A DNA stretch of 64,000 bases from JANNVK01 sp031430435 (GTDB lineage Bacteria; Acidobacteriota; Blastocatellia; Pyrinomonadales; Pyrinomonadaceae), in NCBI GenBank assembly GCA_031430435.1, contig JANPBM010000066.1, forward strand, positions 1 to 64,000, read 5' to 3'. A program made the position numbers and the translations under genes. Shown in pieces: positions 24,291-34,514 of the stretch (position 1 is its first letter; each line of letters begins with the position of its first letter). Under the pieces are notes generated by a model. It saw only the letters and a program-made list of their open reading frames with translations. It did no database searches and was not told the DNA's origin.

Positions 24291-25480
24291 GTATTTTCTC
24301 GACAATTTGCCTGGCAGTTTTTTGGACAAGCGCGTGTTTGCTTTGCTACACCTACGTCGGCTATCCGCTATTTGTCTATTTACTCAGCCGGATTCGCCCG
24401 ATAATTATAAAACGCGGAAATATGGAACCGAAAGTTACAATTTTAATTACGGCTTATAACGAAGAACGCGACATTAAAGGTAAATTGGAAAACACTTTAC
24501 GGCTTGATTATCCGAAAGATAAGCTCGAAATTTTAGTCGCGTCCGACGGTTCAACCGACAACACAGATAATCTTGTTCGACAATTTTCCGCCCGAGGCGT
24601 TCGTTTATTCAGACAAGAAGGACGAGTCGGCAAAACGATTACGCAAAATAACGCGGTCGAACAATCGAACGGCGAGATTATTATATTTTCAGACGCAACC
24701 ACCGATTATCAAACAAATGTTTTGCGTGAAATGTTGCCGAATTTTGCCGATGAAACCGTCGGTTGCGTGGCGGGAAAATTGATTTATGTGGATAAGACAA
24801 AATCTGCGGTCGGAAAAGGCGCGAAAGGTTATTGGAATTACGAAACTTTTTTAAAGGAAAGTGAAAGCCGTTTCTGTTCGCTGATCGGAGCTTCGGGCTG
24901 TTTATATGCCGTCCGCAAATCGGCGTATGTGCCGATGTATGCCGAGGCTTGCAGCGACTTTCTGATTGCCGCGCTGATTTACGAACAAGGTTTGCGGACG
25001 ATTTACGAACCGAATGCAATTTGCGAAGAAGAGACAAATCGCCAAGCCGACAAAGAATTTTCGATGCGTGTTCGCGTTATCAGCCAAACATTTACCGATC
25101 TTTGGCGAAACAGACGAATGTTGAATCCGATGCGGGCGGGTTTTTACGCAATTCAACTTATTTCGCACAAAGTTTTTCGTTACGCGGTACCGCTTTTTTT
25201 ACTTTTCACGTTTATCTCAACTGCTTTTCTGTCGCCGGCTTCTTGGTTTTTCAGCGCGATTTTAATACTTCAAATTTTATTCTACGCGATGGCTGCGGTC
25301 GCCGGATTCGCCGAAAAGTTCGGCAAAAAACTTGGCGTGTTGGCAATTCCGCTGTATTTTGTGCTGGCAAATTTGGCTTCGGTCATAGCTTTTACCAGAT
25401 TTATGAACGGCGAAACGTATGCGCGTTGGGAGCCGATTCGTGAATCAAAAGAGAGTAATACATTCGGTCAATCAGCTTAA
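24287..25480 (+). CDS. Family 2 glycosyltransferase, membrane-bound
   Basis: About 397 residues. An N-terminal helix (ICLAVFWTSACLLCYTYVGY) is followed by a GT-A domain: VTILITAYNEERDIKGKLEN, VASDGSTDNTDN for nucleotide binding, IIIFSDATTDY as the DxD-like site, and a CEEETNRQADKEFSMRVR segment as the acceptor-site QxxRW-like region. Three or four hydrophobic helices close the protein. This processive-like layout suggests addition of sugars to a lipid-linked glycan at the membrane. The likely start is TTG 24287, which overlaps the previous TGA and has AGGAG upstream; longer starts would lie inside the polymerase gene. Confidence 0.82.
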   Translation: MSIFSTICLAVFWTSACLLCYTYVGYPLFVYLLSRIRPIIIKRGNMEPKVTILITAYNEERDIKGKLENTLRLDYPKDKLEILVASDGSTDNTDNLVRQFSARGVRLFRQEGRVGKTITQNNAVEQSNGEIIIFSDATTDYQTNVLREMLPNFADETVGCVAGKLIYVDKTKSAVGKGAKGYWNYETFLKESESRFCSLIGASGCLYAVRKSAYVPMYAEACSDFLIAALIYEQGLRTIYEPNAICEEETNRQADKEFSMRVRVISQTFTDLWRNRRMLNPMRAGFYAIQLISHKVFRYAVPLFLLFTFISTAFLSPASWFFSAILILQILFYAMAAVAGFAEKFGKKLGVLAIPLYFVLANLASVIAFTRFMNGETYARWEPIRESKESNTFGQSA

Positions 25481-25502
25481 ATTAACTCAATATTTTTTCA
25501 AA

Positions 25503-27095
25503 ATGGATGAAATACAAAAAAAAACCGGTTCGTTAAAATCTCAAAGCGCGTGGCTTTTCCTGGCGAAAATTATCGGTTTTGCTTTTTCGTTCGCTTTGCC
25601 GCTTTTAGTCGTTCGATTTTTAACACAAGAGCAGTTTGGAATTTACCAACAAATTTTCAAGATTCTGGTGAATTTGGTCGCAATTTTGCCGCTTGGTTTT
25701 TCAATGAGCGCGTATTATTTTCTCTCGCGCGAAACCGAGCAAAAACCTTTTGCCGTTTTCAATATCTTGATTTTCAATTTTGCAATGGGCGGAATTGCGT
25801 TTCTGATATTTTGTTTTTATCCGCAGTTGATCGGGAATATCTTTCAAAGCCCCGAAATAACAAGGCTTTTGCCGACACTTGGAATTGTCGTTTGGTTTTG
25901 GATTTTTTCGTCTTTTTTAGACACGGTCGCGCTTGCTAACCAAGAAACTAAGATTGCCACGGTTTTCATCGTTTTTTCACAATTCACTAAAGCCTTGCTG
26001 ATGGTTACCGCCGTGATTTTTTTCGCCGACGTAAAAGCGTTGATTTATGCGGCTTTGATTCAAGGAATAGTTCAAACGATTGTTTTATTTTTCTATTTGA
26101 AATCACGTTTTCCGAGATTTTGGAAAGCGTTTGACGCGAAATTTTTTCGCCAACACGCGATTTATGCGTTGCCGTTTGGTGTTTCGGGCTTAATTTGGAC
26201 GCTTCAACTCGATATTCACAATTATTTTATCGGCTCTCGCTTTTCGCCTTCGGAATATGCAATTTACGCCGTCGGATGTTTTCAACTGCCGCTGATTTCA
26301 ATCATTGCCGAATCGGCAACGGCGGTTTTGATTCCGCGAATGAGCGAATTGCAATTACAAAACAATAAACGCGAGATGATCGAATTAACCGCCCGCGTAA
26401 TGCAAAAACTCGCATTCTTTTATTTCCCGATTTATGTGTTTTTGATAATTACGGCGCAAACTTTTATCACGACTTTATTCACCGAAAAATTTTCGGCAAG
26501 CGTTCCGATTTTTCTCGTTAATCTGACACTTTTGCCGTTTTATATTTGGGTAACGGATCCGATTGCGCGAGCTTTTAAGGAAATCGGCAGATTTTTGTTC
26601 GTTTTCCGCGTCGTTGTTTTTGCGGGTATTGTGTCGGCTTTGTGGTTTGCGATTCACAATTTTACCATGATTGGAATGATTGCAACTGTTGTAACTGTTA
26701 CGTTACTTGAACTTGTGATAGTTTCAAGCGTTGTGTTAAAAAAAATCGGGACGCAATTCAGCGATATTGTGTTGTTGAAAAATGTCGGTAAAACCGCAAT
26801 TTCCGCCGCTCTTTCGGGTGCCGTTACCTTTTTTGTTTATCGTCAGACGCAGGGACTTTTGCCGATTTTTTACGAACAGTTAGCGCAAGTTTTTAATCAA
26901 ACTTTGTCGCATTTGTTTGCCGGAAGTTTAGTGCTGGGAATTTCTGCGATTGTTTTCGGCACAGTTTATCTGATTTGCTCAATCTATTCGGGTGTGATTT
27001 CAGACGAAGAAAAACAAATTATAAAAACAAAAGTATCGATAATTACCCGATACTTTCGCCCGAATTCCGAGTCTCAACTCTTAACTCTCGACTAA
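25503..27095 (+). CDS. Oligosaccharide flippase (Wzx/MATE-like)
   Basis: A 530-residue integral membrane protein with about 12-14 helices and the polysaccharide-export pattern: SAWLFLAKIIGFAFSFALPL and VVRFLTQEQFGIYQQIFKI at the start, and a long C-terminal hydrophobic half. It would flip lipid-linked repeat units across the inner membrane for the Wzy-like polymerase at 22.7 kb. ATG 25503 gives the usual N-terminus; upstream codons belong to the GT gene overlap. The last residues, SESQLLTLD, are translated from a CTCAACTCT-type repeat, another sign that repeats invade gene ends here. Confidence 0.83.
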   Translation: MDEIQKKTGSLKSQSAWLFLAKIIGFAFSFALPLLVVRFLTQEQFGIYQQIFKILVNLVAILPLGFSMSAYYFLSRETEQKPFAVFNILIFNFAMGGIAFLIFCFYPQLIGNIFQSPEITRLLPTLGIVVWFWIFSSFLDTVALANQETKIATVFIVFSQFTKALLMVTAVIFFADVKALIYAALIQGIVQTIVLFFYLKSRFPRFWKAFDAKFFRQHAIYALPFGVSGLIWTLQLDIHNYFIGSRFSPSEYAIYAVGCFQLPLISIIAESATAVLIPRMSELQLQNNKREMIELTARVMQKLAFFYFPIYVFLIITAQTFITTLFTEKFSASVPIFLVNLTLLPFYIWVTDPIARAFKEIGRFLFVFRVVVFAGIVSALWFAIHNFTMIGMIATVVTVTLLELVIVSSVVLKKIGTQFSDIVLLKNVGKTAISAALSGAVTFFVYRQTQGLLPIFYEQLAQVFNQTLSHLFAGSLVLGISAIVFGTVYLICSIYSGVISDEEKQIIKTKVSIITRYFRPNSESQLLTLD

Positions 27096-27101
27096 AAATT
27101 T

Positions 27102-28982
27102 ATGTGTGGAATAGCCGGATTTATTACTAAAAACCAAGATTCGCCGACTGTTGAGCGAGAACTTTTGCTCGACAAAATGTGCAAAATCATTACGCATCGC
27201 GGACCCGACGAGCAAGGCGTAAATGTTGACGGACGCGCCGCTCTCGGTATGCGGCGGCTTTCGATTATCGATTTAGCCGGCGGACAGCAGCCGATTTTTA
27301 ACGAAGATAATTCAATGTTTATCGTCTTTAACGGTGAAATTTACAATTATTTAGAGTTAAAAAAAGACCTTGAAAATCGCGGACATATTTTCAGAACCAA
27401 TTCCGATACGGAAACAATTCTGCACGCTTTTGAAGAATTCGGCGAAAATTGCGTCGATTATCTGCGCGGAATGTTTGCGTTTGCGATTTGGAATAAACGG
27501 GACGAAAGTCTGTTTATTGCCCGCGATCGCGTCGGCAAAAAACCACTTTTTTACAGTTTGACGGAAAACGGCGAATTTGTGTTCGGTTCGGAACTTAAAA
27601 GTTTACTGCTCAACAAAAATATCGCGCGCGAAATCGATTTTTCCGCACTCGATTCATATTTAACTTTCGGCTATGTTCCCGAAGAATTTTGCATCTTTAA
27701 AAACGTGCAAAAACTTCTTCCCGCACACACGCTGACGTTCAAGAACGGTAAAATCGAGACTAAAAAATATTGGGATTTTAATTATATTCAGCCCGTTGAA
27801 TTAAAAACCGAAGGCGAATATATCGAGCGTTTGCAAGAACTTATAGTTGAATCGGTAAAAGTTCGGATGATTTCGGAAGTTCCGCTCGGAGCATTTTTGA
27901 GCGGCGGCGTAGATTCTTCGGCAATCGTCGGGACAATGGCGAAATTGTCGGAAATTCCGGTCAAAACTTTCTCGATCGGTTTTAACGAAGACAGTTTCAG
28001 TGAATTGAAATACGCGCGAATGGCGGCTAAACATTTCAACACGGAGCATCACGAATTTGTCGTAACACCCGATTTGGTTGATATTATCGACGATTTAGTT
28101 TGGCATTTCGACGAGCCTTTCGCCGACAGTTCCGCGTTGCCGACATACATGGTTTCAAAAATGGCGAGGGATTTTGTGACGGTTGTGCTTTCGGGCGACG
28201 GCGGCGACGAGCTTTTTGCGGGTTACACGCGCTATGTTACCGACAAAAAACGCAGCGGTTTGGCTAAACTGCCTAAATCTTTGCGAACAGGAGTTTTGCA
28301 GAATATCGCCGCCAAACTTCCGCACGGCGCGCCGGGGAAAAATTATATTCACAACGTTTCGCTCGATTCGGTTGACCGATACATCGACAGCGTTTCGCAC
28401 TTTAATCAACCGCGCCGAAAAGCGTTGTATTCAAAAGATTTTTCGGCAAAATTGAACGGAAGTTTCGGTGCCGGCGAAAGTCTTTTTCAAGCATTTGCAA
28501 ACAGTGTTTCGACCGATAATGAAACCGATAAGTTGCTTTATCTTGACAGCAAAACTTATCTGCCGAGCGATATTTTGGTCAAAGTCGATCGAATGTCGAT
28601 GGCAACTTCGCTCGAAGCAAGAACGCCGTTGCTTGACCACAAGCTAATCGAATTTGTAACGCAAATACCGACAAAATATAAACTTAACGGTTTGGAAACA
28701 AAACATATTTTCAAGAAATCACTCGAAGGAATTGTGCCGAAAGAGATTCTTTACCGTGAAAAACAAGGTTTCGGCGTGCCGATCGGCGAATGGATAAACA
28801 CGAAACTGAGAGACCGAATTCACGGAACTTTGAGCGAGCCGAAAACTTTGCAACGCGGTTATTTTGATGCAAAATATATCCAAACTTTGCTTGACGAACA
28901 CAGTTCGGGTCGCCGCGATAATTCGCATCATTTGTGGATTTTATGGATGCTGGAATTGTGGCATCGTAAATTTGTCGATTAG
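27102..28982 (+). CDS. asnB: Asparagine synthase (glutamine-hydrolysing), polysaccharide-cluster type
   Basis: A 626-residue two-domain amidotransferase. Cys2 of MCGIAGF is the glutaminase nucleophile, RGPDEQG and NGEIYNY complete the class II glutaminase site, and the synthetase PP-loop is SGGVDSSAIVG (near residue 267). It transfers ammonia from glutamine to an activated carboxylate. Copies in exopolysaccharide loci (exosortase-associated type) are thought to amidate sugar acids rather than make free asparagine; its position between a flippase and a methyltransferase favours that. It starts only 6 bases after the flippase stop. Confidence 0.85.
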   Translation: MCGIAGFITKNQDSPTVERELLLDKMCKIITHRGPDEQGVNVDGRAALGMRRLSIIDLAGGQQPIFNEDNSMFIVFNGEIYNYLELKKDLENRGHIFRTNSDTETILHAFEEFGENCVDYLRGMFAFAIWNKRDESLFIARDRVGKKPLFYSLTENGEFVFGSELKSLLLNKNIAREIDFSALDSYLTFGYVPEEFCIFKNVQKLLPAHTLTFKNGKIETKKYWDFNYIQPVELKTEGEYIERLQELIVESVKVRMISEVPLGAFLSGGVDSSAIVGTMAKLSEIPVKTFSIGFNEDSFSELKYARMAAKHFNTEHHEFVVTPDLVDIIDDLVWHFDEPFADSSALPTYMVSKMARDFVTVVLSGDGGDELFAGYTRYVTDKKRSGLAKLPKSLRTGVLQNIAAKLPHGAPGKNYIHNVSLDSVDRYIDSVSHFNQPRRKALYSKDFSAKLNGSFGAGESLFQAFANSVSTDNETDKLLYLDSKTYLPSDILVKVDRMSMATSLEARTPLLDHKLIEFVTQIPTKYKLNGLETKHIFKKSLEGIVPKEILYREKQGFGVPIGEWINTKLRDRIHGTLSEPKTLQRGYFDAKYIQTLLDEHSSGRRDNSHHLWILWMLELWHRKFVD

Positions 28983-28990
28983 AAATTCAG

Positions 28991-29024
28991 GCTTAACGCA
29001 GAAGCCCGCACGAAGTAAGGGCGA
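28991..29024. repeat. Short dispersed-repeat-like hairpin
   Basis: In the 76-base gap after the asparagine synthase gene, AACGCAGAAGCCCGCACG runs into a hairpin GCCC...GGGC (about 29004-29022). It resembles the other CGCAGA-containing repeats at 11990, 19194 and 47268. Confidence 0.45.
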
Positions 29025-29058
29025 AGAAAATACACTTATTTCCGCATTTAATCAGGCT

Positions 29059-29766
29059 ATGGAAAAAATAAAACTGGGAACAGATTTCAACAGTTATAAC
29101 GAATATGTAAGTCTTGAATGGGAATATTTCGAGCAAGATCGAACTCGTTGTCAGCCGATGTTGGACGCAACTTCATCCACCGAAGTTCGGCGTGTTTTGG
29201 ACATCGGGTGCGGTGCGGGACAAGAAATGTTGCCGTTTGTCGAAAGCGGCGCATTTGGTGTCGGAGTTGATGTTACGCCGTTTGTCGGGCAAGTCGGGCG
29301 GCAAAAATACGGCGAAAAAGGTTTGGCAAACAGAGTCGGTTTTTTGAATGCTTCGGGCAATAAATTGCCGTTTGCCGATGAAAGTTTTGATGTTTTAATT
29401 TGTCGCGGAGCATTGATGTTTATGGATATAAAATCCGCCTTGAACGAAATGTCGCGAGTTTTGGCAAAAAACGGACGATTTTTTTTGAAAGTGCAAGCCC
29501 CGAATTATTATTGGTGGAAAATGAGCGAAGGCTTTAAACGCAACCAAATAAAAAACGCCATCCATCCGATCAGAGTTTTATTGAGCGGAACTTGGTTTTA
29601 TTTCAGCGGAAAACAAGCGTCCGGCAGATTAACCGCCGGCGGCGAAACTTTTGTTTCAAAGAAATTGCTGGAAAAGTATTTAGGCAACTTAAATCTGAAA
29701 ATTATCGGCGAAATGCCCGACACAAATGCACAAACTCCTTCGTTTTTAATTAAAAAAACGAAATGA
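29059..29766 (+). CDS. Class I SAM-dependent methyltransferase
   Basis: About 235 residues from ATG 29059; the open frame extends upstream into the asparagine synthase gene but that part is not protein-like. The SAM site is VRRVLDIGCGAGQEMLPF, followed by GVGVDVTPFVGQVG and LPFADESFDVLICRGALMFM. A hydrophobic patch near residue 170 (VLLSGTWFYFSG) may touch membrane or lipid-linked substrate. It is the third methyltransferase of the island and probably modifies the repeat unit made here. Confidence 0.8.
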   Translation: MEKIKLGTDFNSYNEYVSLEWEYFEQDRTRCQPMLDATSSTEVRRVLDIGCGAGQEMLPFVESGAFGVGVDVTPFVGQVGRQKYGEKGLANRVGFLNASGNKLPFADESFDVLICRGALMFMDIKSALNEMSRVLAKNGRFFLKVQAPNYYWWKMSEGFKRNQIKNAIHPIRVLLSGTWFYFSGKQASGRLTAGGETFVSKKLLEKYLGNLNLKIIGEMPDTNAQTPSFLIKKTK

Positions 29767-29788
29767 TTCTTCGCTTTTTTATTCGAAT

Positions 29789-30820
29789 ATGAATCGGTTA
29801 ATTTTACACGACTATCCAACCCGCGAAGTTGAAACGGAATGGAATGAATTTTTGACAAAGATAGAATTTCCTTGTCATTACATCAGTCCTGCCTATTTTA
29901 CTGTGCCGTTTTGGGAAGGTAAGAAGCCGTTTGCAGTTTTAGTATTCGACGAAAACAAAGTTGTCGGCGTAGCAACGGGGCTTTTTCAAAGCGGAAAATT
30001 GACCTGCGGATTACAAGTGCGACCGCAAATGGCGATGATTGAAACAGAAAAAACCTCTGAAATTGCCAAAGAATTACACGCGGGTTTGATTGAAAACGCA
30101 GGAAATAAAGCATCGCTGATAACGCTTAATTCGTGGCAAAATATTTCGGGTTTCGGCAATTTGGGTTATGCAAATCAAACGTCCGAAGGCAATGCTCGCG
30201 TAGTTGTCATCGATTTAAGAATCGGTGCCGATGCGGTTTTCAAAGGATTTTCGCAATCACGAAGATCGACTTTGAGAAAAATCATCCGCGAAAATAATCT
30301 GGAAATATCCGAACTTGAAAACCAATCCGAATTAGAAGAATTTTATGCAATTCACGTTGCGTGGTGCAAAAATAAAAAAATTCAACCGCATACATTGAAA
30401 GTGATGCAAACGATTTCAACGCAAAAGGAAACCGGTCGAATTTTGATTGCCAAACATCAAGGAAAAGTTGTCGCCGGAAGTTATTTCAGGTTTCAAAAAA
30501 ACGCGGTCATCGAGTATTCCGAAAACAATTCGAACCCGGATTATCTGCATTTTTCGCCAAACGAATTATTGGTTTGGAAGTCGATTGAAATGGCTTGCGA
30601 GCAAGGGTTTACGCATTACAGTATGGGAGCGTCGCATCCGTTTTTACAGCGTTTCGGCGGTGAAACATTGTCAACTTATCGGTATCAAATCGATTTGTCT
30701 TTATTTAAAAAGCACGAAAAACTTGAAGCCTTAAAAAACTTTGCGTTAAAAACCTATCAATCGGTTTCGGTCGAAAAACGTCAAAAACTAAAATCTATCA
30801 TCGGGAGATTTTCATCGTAA
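29789..30820 (+). CDS. FemAB/GNAT-like acyltransferase (Acetyltransf_6 type)
   Basis: A 343-residue double-GNAT protein. The second half carries the recognisable pattern: FSQSRRSTLRKIIRENNLEI, HVAWCKNKKIQPHTLKVM, ILIAKHQGKVVAGSYFRF, and the closing YSMGASHPFLQRFGGE. Members of this class transfer acyl or aminoacyl groups and are frequent in exosortase/PEP-CTERM exopolysaccharide clusters. The acyl donor cannot be told. Its stop overlaps the start of the next gene in TAATG. Confidence 0.78.
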   Translation: MNRLILHDYPTREVETEWNEFLTKIEFPCHYISPAYFTVPFWEGKKPFAVLVFDENKVVGVATGLFQSGKLTCGLQVRPQMAMIETEKTSEIAKELHAGLIENAGNKASLITLNSWQNISGFGNLGYANQTSEGNARVVVIDLRIGADAVFKGFSQSRRSTLRKIIRENNLEISELENQSELEEFYAIHVAWCKNKKIQPHTLKVMQTISTQKETGRILIAKHQGKVVAGSYFRFQKNAVIEYSENNSNPDYLHFSPNELLVWKSIEMACEQGFTHYSMGASHPFLQRFGGETLSTYRYQIDLSLFKKHEKLEALKNFALKTYQSVSVEKRQKLKSIIGRFSS

Positions 30821-31983
30821 TGAATATAAATACAGCTTTTTTAACCAAGTTAAAATCGAACTTACCGTGGCTCGCGCGTTATCCGTTTGTGCGGACGGGA
30901 AATTTTTTCGGCTCAAATTCAAACGTAAAAAAGCACATTATTTTCACCATCGCCAATCATTTCGAGCCGAGTTGGAGCGAACACGGCAATTTGAATCTCG
31001 ACGATCAAAACCGGCGGCTGGACGAATATATCAAAATTGCGAGAAAAACGGGCGAAGCTGTCCGTGATGCCGGCGGCACAAAATTTCGGCACACAAATTT
31101 TTATCCGATCGAGCAATATCATCGTTCGTTGCTGGAAAAACTTGCCGAAATGCAAGCCGAAGGTTTGGGCGAGACGGAAATTCACCTGCATCACGGCGTA
31201 GAAAAACCGGACACGAGCGAAAATTTGCGAAAGATTTTTATCGAATATCGTGATATATTTGCCGAAGAACACAAACTTTTGTCGCGGTTTGTCGGCGATA
31301 AAATGCCGCGTTGGGCGTTTGTTCACGGCAATTTGGCGCTCGCCAATTCTTGCGGCGGAAAGTATTGCGGGGTTGACGACGAGATGCAAATACTTGCAGA
31401 AACAGGTTGTTACGCGGATTTTACTTATCCGACCGCACCCGATGAAACGCAGGTTCCGATTATCAATCAAATTTACGAATGCGGTTTGCCGTTGAATCGG
31501 GCGGTTCCGCATCGCGTCGGAAAAGCGATTCGCGTCGGCGCCAAAATCAATACTTTGCCGATTATTTTTCAAGGTCCGTTAATTTTTAACTGGCGGCGAA
31601 AAATCAAAGGAATTCCGGTGCCGAAAATCGACGACGGAGCGTTGGTTTACAATCAACGACGCGATATGGAACGGTTTAATCGGTGGACAAACGCAAACGT
31701 TACGGTTGAAGGAAAAGACGATTGGATTTTCGTCAAATTATATTGCCACGGTTTTTTTACGCACGACCAAAGCGCGTGCATCGGCGAAGAGGCGCGAAGA
31801 TTTTTTAGCGAAATTATTGAAAATAGTGAAAAAACGGGCGAATTCGACATTTACTTTGCAACAGCCCGCGAAGCATTTAATATGGTTTCAGCGGCAACCG
31901 ACGGCAAAACCGGTTCGCCCGACGAATATCGAAATTACAGTTTGAAAGCGATTATGGACGAATCTTTGCAAAGTAAAGAGTAA
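30820..31983 (+). CDS. Polysaccharide deacetylase-like protein
   Basis: A 387-residue protein, coupled to the FemAB-like gene by a TAATG overlap. Histidine-rich segments spaced as in divergent NodB-like enzymes are visible: FTIANHFEPSWSEH, KFRHTNFYPIEQYHR, ETEIHLHHGVEKPD, WAFVHGNLALANS and VKLYCHGFFTHD. The early aspartate pair of classic NodB motif 1 is not obvious, so metal binding may be different. It probably deacetylates or hydrolyses the glycan assembled by this island. It is followed by an intrinsic terminator, then by the heparinase-like gene. Confidence 0.65.
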   Translation: MNINTAFLTKLKSNLPWLARYPFVRTGNFFGSNSNVKKHIIFTIANHFEPSWSEHGNLNLDDQNRRLDEYIKIARKTGEAVRDAGGTKFRHTNFYPIEQYHRSLLEKLAEMQAEGLGETEIHLHHGVEKPDTSENLRKIFIEYRDIFAEEHKLLSRFVGDKMPRWAFVHGNLALANSCGGKYCGVDDEMQILAETGCYADFTYPTAPDETQVPIINQIYECGLPLNRAVPHRVGKAIRVGAKINTLPIIFQGPLIFNWRRKIKGIPVPKIDDGALVYNQRRDMERFNRWTNANVTVEGKDDWIFVKLYCHGFFTHDQSACIGEEARRFFSEIIENSEKTGEFDIYFATAREAFNMVSAATDGKTGSPDEYRNYSLKAIMDESLQSKE

Positions 31984-31987
31984 AAAG

Positions 31988-32034
31988 ATAAAAGGCAAAC
32001 GTAAGGGAAAACTTACTTTGCGCCTTTATTTTAT
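31988..32034 (+). terminator. Intrinsic terminator of the GGCAAA family
   Basis: ATAAAAGGC...AAA...GTAAG pairs with CTTAC...TTT...GCCTTTATTTTAT across a GGAAAA loop, with small bulges, just after the deacetylase stop. The same AAAGGCAAA/TTTGCCTTT core recurs at 52815, 53867 and, more weakly, 61795. Confidence 0.7.
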
Positions 32035-32056
32035 AAAAAAGCAGGTTCATCATTCA

Positions 32057-34513
32057 ATGATAGCGATGTCAAATCCACTGGATAAATTACGGAAATTAAA
32101 AGGACGCAGTTGGAGCGAACTTCGCACCCGCGGCGAACAAGTTTTGGCGGGTTATACCGAACAAATGGGTTTGGGCGAAAAGGTGTTGAGCGATAATGAT
32201 TTGCGGGCATTGCTCGATAAGTCGTTGTTCGGCGCAAAAAAACCGACTGCCGAAGATTTGTCGAAAGAGTTTTATAAAACTGCCCAAACCTCGTTTTTTC
32301 CGTCTTTTGCGAATAAGAAAAAAACTTTGAGCGCTTTCAGAGAGATTGCGGACAATTCTATTATCGAAAAAGCGGGTCGAATTATTGAAGGAAAATTTGA
32401 CCTTTTGGGTTACGAAAATCTTGATTTCGGGGCAGCGGTCGATTGGCATTACGAGCCTGTTTCGGGCAAAAATTCACCGTTAAAACATTGGAAACAGTTC
32501 GATGAATTGGACAGCGAGGAAACCGGCGACAAGAAAATAATCTGGGAACTAAATCGCCATCAACACTTTTTTACGCTCGGCGAAGCATTTTGGTTAACCA
32601 ACGACGAACGTTACGCGGCGACATTTTTTCGCCACGCGGCAAGTTGGATGGAACAAAACCAGCCCGGTATCGGTGTAAATTGGTTGAGCAGTTTAGAAGT
32701 TTCGTTGCGGGCGATTTCGTGGTTGTGGGCGTTGAATTTTTTCCGCGATTCAGCCGGTTTAACGCCGGAATTCGTGCAGGAAATAATCAAATTTTTATAT
32801 CTTCACGGCAAACATCTCGAAAAATATCTTTCGACTTATTACAGCCCGAACACACATTTAACGGGCGAAGGACTCGGTCTTTATTATCTCGGCACGCAAC
32901 TCCCTTTTTTGCAACGGGCAAAACATTGGCGAACTTTGGGAAGTGAAATTTTGCTCGGCGAACTAGATCGGCAAATTTTGTCGGACGGCGTTTATTTTGA
33001 GCAATCGACTTGGTACGCGCGTTACACCGCAGATTTTTACACGCATTTTATCGTCTTGAAAACATTAAACGGCGATGAATCGACACCACTTTTGCACGAC
33101 AAACTATTAGATAAAACTCAACTTTTATTTGATTATCTGATGTATATGAGCCGACCCGACGGCACGACTCCGATTATCGGCGATGACGACGGCGGACGAA
33201 TGTTGCCGCACTCGAATCGTCAGCCGAATGATTTTCGGGCAAGTTTGGCGACCGCTTCGGTTTTATTTAATCGCGGTGATTATAAATTCGTTGCTCGTGA
33301 ATTTTCGGCGGAATCGTTGTGGTTGTCAGGCACGGACGGATTACATCGGTTTGAAAGTTTATCGGCGCATTTGCCGAAGGAAAATTCGCGGGTTTTTACG
33401 ATCGGCGGATATTTTGTAATGCGGGACGGTTGGACAGACACGGACAATTATCTTTTGTTGGATTGCGGAATGCACGGTGCGATGAATTGCGGACATTCGC
33501 ACGCTGACGCACTCGCGGTTGAGGTGGCGGTCGGCGGCAGAACGCTGTTGGTCGATCCGGGAACTTACAGTTATCACGAATCGAAAGAGTGTCGCGATTT
33601 TTTTCGTTCGACGGTTGCGCACAATACGCTTTCGATCGATAATCTTTCATCATCGGAACCGAACGGAAAATTCAGTTGGCATTCAACCGCCGAGGCAACG
33701 CCGAAAACTTGGATTTCCGAAGACAGATTCGATTATTTCGACGGTTCGCAAAACGGTTACGAACGACTTGAAACCGGGGCGGCGACTCATCATCGAAGCA
33801 TTTTGTTTTTGAAAAACGATTATTGGATTCAGCGAGATTACGTCGAGACTTTCGGTTCGCACAATTACCAAATGAATTTCCACTTTGACGCAGACACAAA
33901 TCCGAACATCGAAGGAGTCGAAAACGGAACTTGGTGCGTTGACGAATCGCCCGAAAAAGGCGCGGGTTTGCGACTTTTCACGTTTGGCGACAACGGACAA
34001 TGGCAGAAAAAAGAAAGTTGGGTTTCGCCGTGTTACGGAATGAAAGTCAATGCTCCGTTTTTGCGATTTGTGTCCGAAGGCATCGGTTCGCAAGAATTTT
34101 TTACGTTTATGTTGCCGAATAATTTGCAAGGCAAACAACCCGAAGTTTTTGAAACCGAAGTTGTCGGCGGACGTGCTTTTGTGATTAACTATAATGGATA
34201 TAACGACTTATTTGTTTTTGCGGACACCGCCGGAAGTTTAGTTCGGACTGAATTATTCGACACGGATTTTCGTTTTCTGTGGGCGAGAATGAACCACGGC
34301 GATACTTTGCCCGAAGAATTTGTGCTGATAAACGGCACGAATTTCAGGCTTGGCGGACGCGAAGTCGTCAATTATCCGCAACGCTTAAAATTTGCGACTG
34401 CCCGCAGATTAGGCAACAAATTAAATGTCAGAACCGACCAAAGTATTTTCAGCGTTTCGATTCCGAAAAGCCGTTCAAGCATCAGAATTTTGAAAGGTTC
34501 GGAACAGTCGTAA
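32057..34513 (+). CDS. Heparinase II/III-like polysaccharide lyase
   Basis: About 818 residues. The N-terminal two-thirds form an alpha-helical toroid with typical segments NRHQHFFTLGEAFWLTNDE, YYSPNTHLTGEGLGLYYL and DGVYFEQSTWYARYTADFY. The C-terminal beta-sandwich has NCGHSHADALAVEVAVGGR and DPGTYSYHESKECRDFFRST, the heparinase II/III signature with catalytic Tyr/His. These enzymes cut uronate-containing glycans by beta-elimination. No signal peptide is evident, which is common for those inside exopolysaccharide clusters. ATG 32057 follows the terminator and an AGG; ATG 32066 is also possible. Confidence 0.85.
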   Translation: MIAMSNPLDKLRKLKGRSWSELRTRGEQVLAGYTEQMGLGEKVLSDNDLRALLDKSLFGAKKPTAEDLSKEFYKTAQTSFFPSFANKKKTLSAFREIADNSIIEKAGRIIEGKFDLLGYENLDFGAAVDWHYEPVSGKNSPLKHWKQFDELDSEETGDKKIIWELNRHQHFFTLGEAFWLTNDERYAATFFRHAASWMEQNQPGIGVNWLSSLEVSLRAISWLWALNFFRDSAGLTPEFVQEIIKFLYLHGKHLEKYLSTYYSPNTHLTGEGLGLYYLGTQLPFLQRAKHWRTLGSEILLGELDRQILSDGVYFEQSTWYARYTADFYTHFIVLKTLNGDESTPLLHDKLLDKTQLLFDYLMYMSRPDGTTPIIGDDDGGRMLPHSNRQPNDFRASLATASVLFNRGDYKFVAREFSAESLWLSGTDGLHRFESLSAHLPKENSRVFTIGGYFVMRDGWTDTDNYLLLDCGMHGAMNCGHSHADALAVEVAVGGRTLLVDPGTYSYHESKECRDFFRSTVAHNTLSIDNLSSSEPNGKFSWHSTAEATPKTWISEDRFDYFDGSQNGYERLETGAATHHRSILFLKNDYWIQRDYVETFGSHNYQMNFHFDADTNPNIEGVENGTWCVDESPEKGAGLRLFTFGDNGQWQKKESWVSPCYGMKVNAPFLRFVSEGIGSQEFFTFMLPNNLQGKQPEVFETEVVGGRAFVINYNGYNDLFVFADTAGSLVRTELFDTDFRFLWARMNHGDTLPEEFVLINGTNFRLGGREVVNYPQRLKFATARRLGNKLNVRTDQSIFSVSIPKSRSSIRILKGSEQS

Positions 34514-34514
34514 G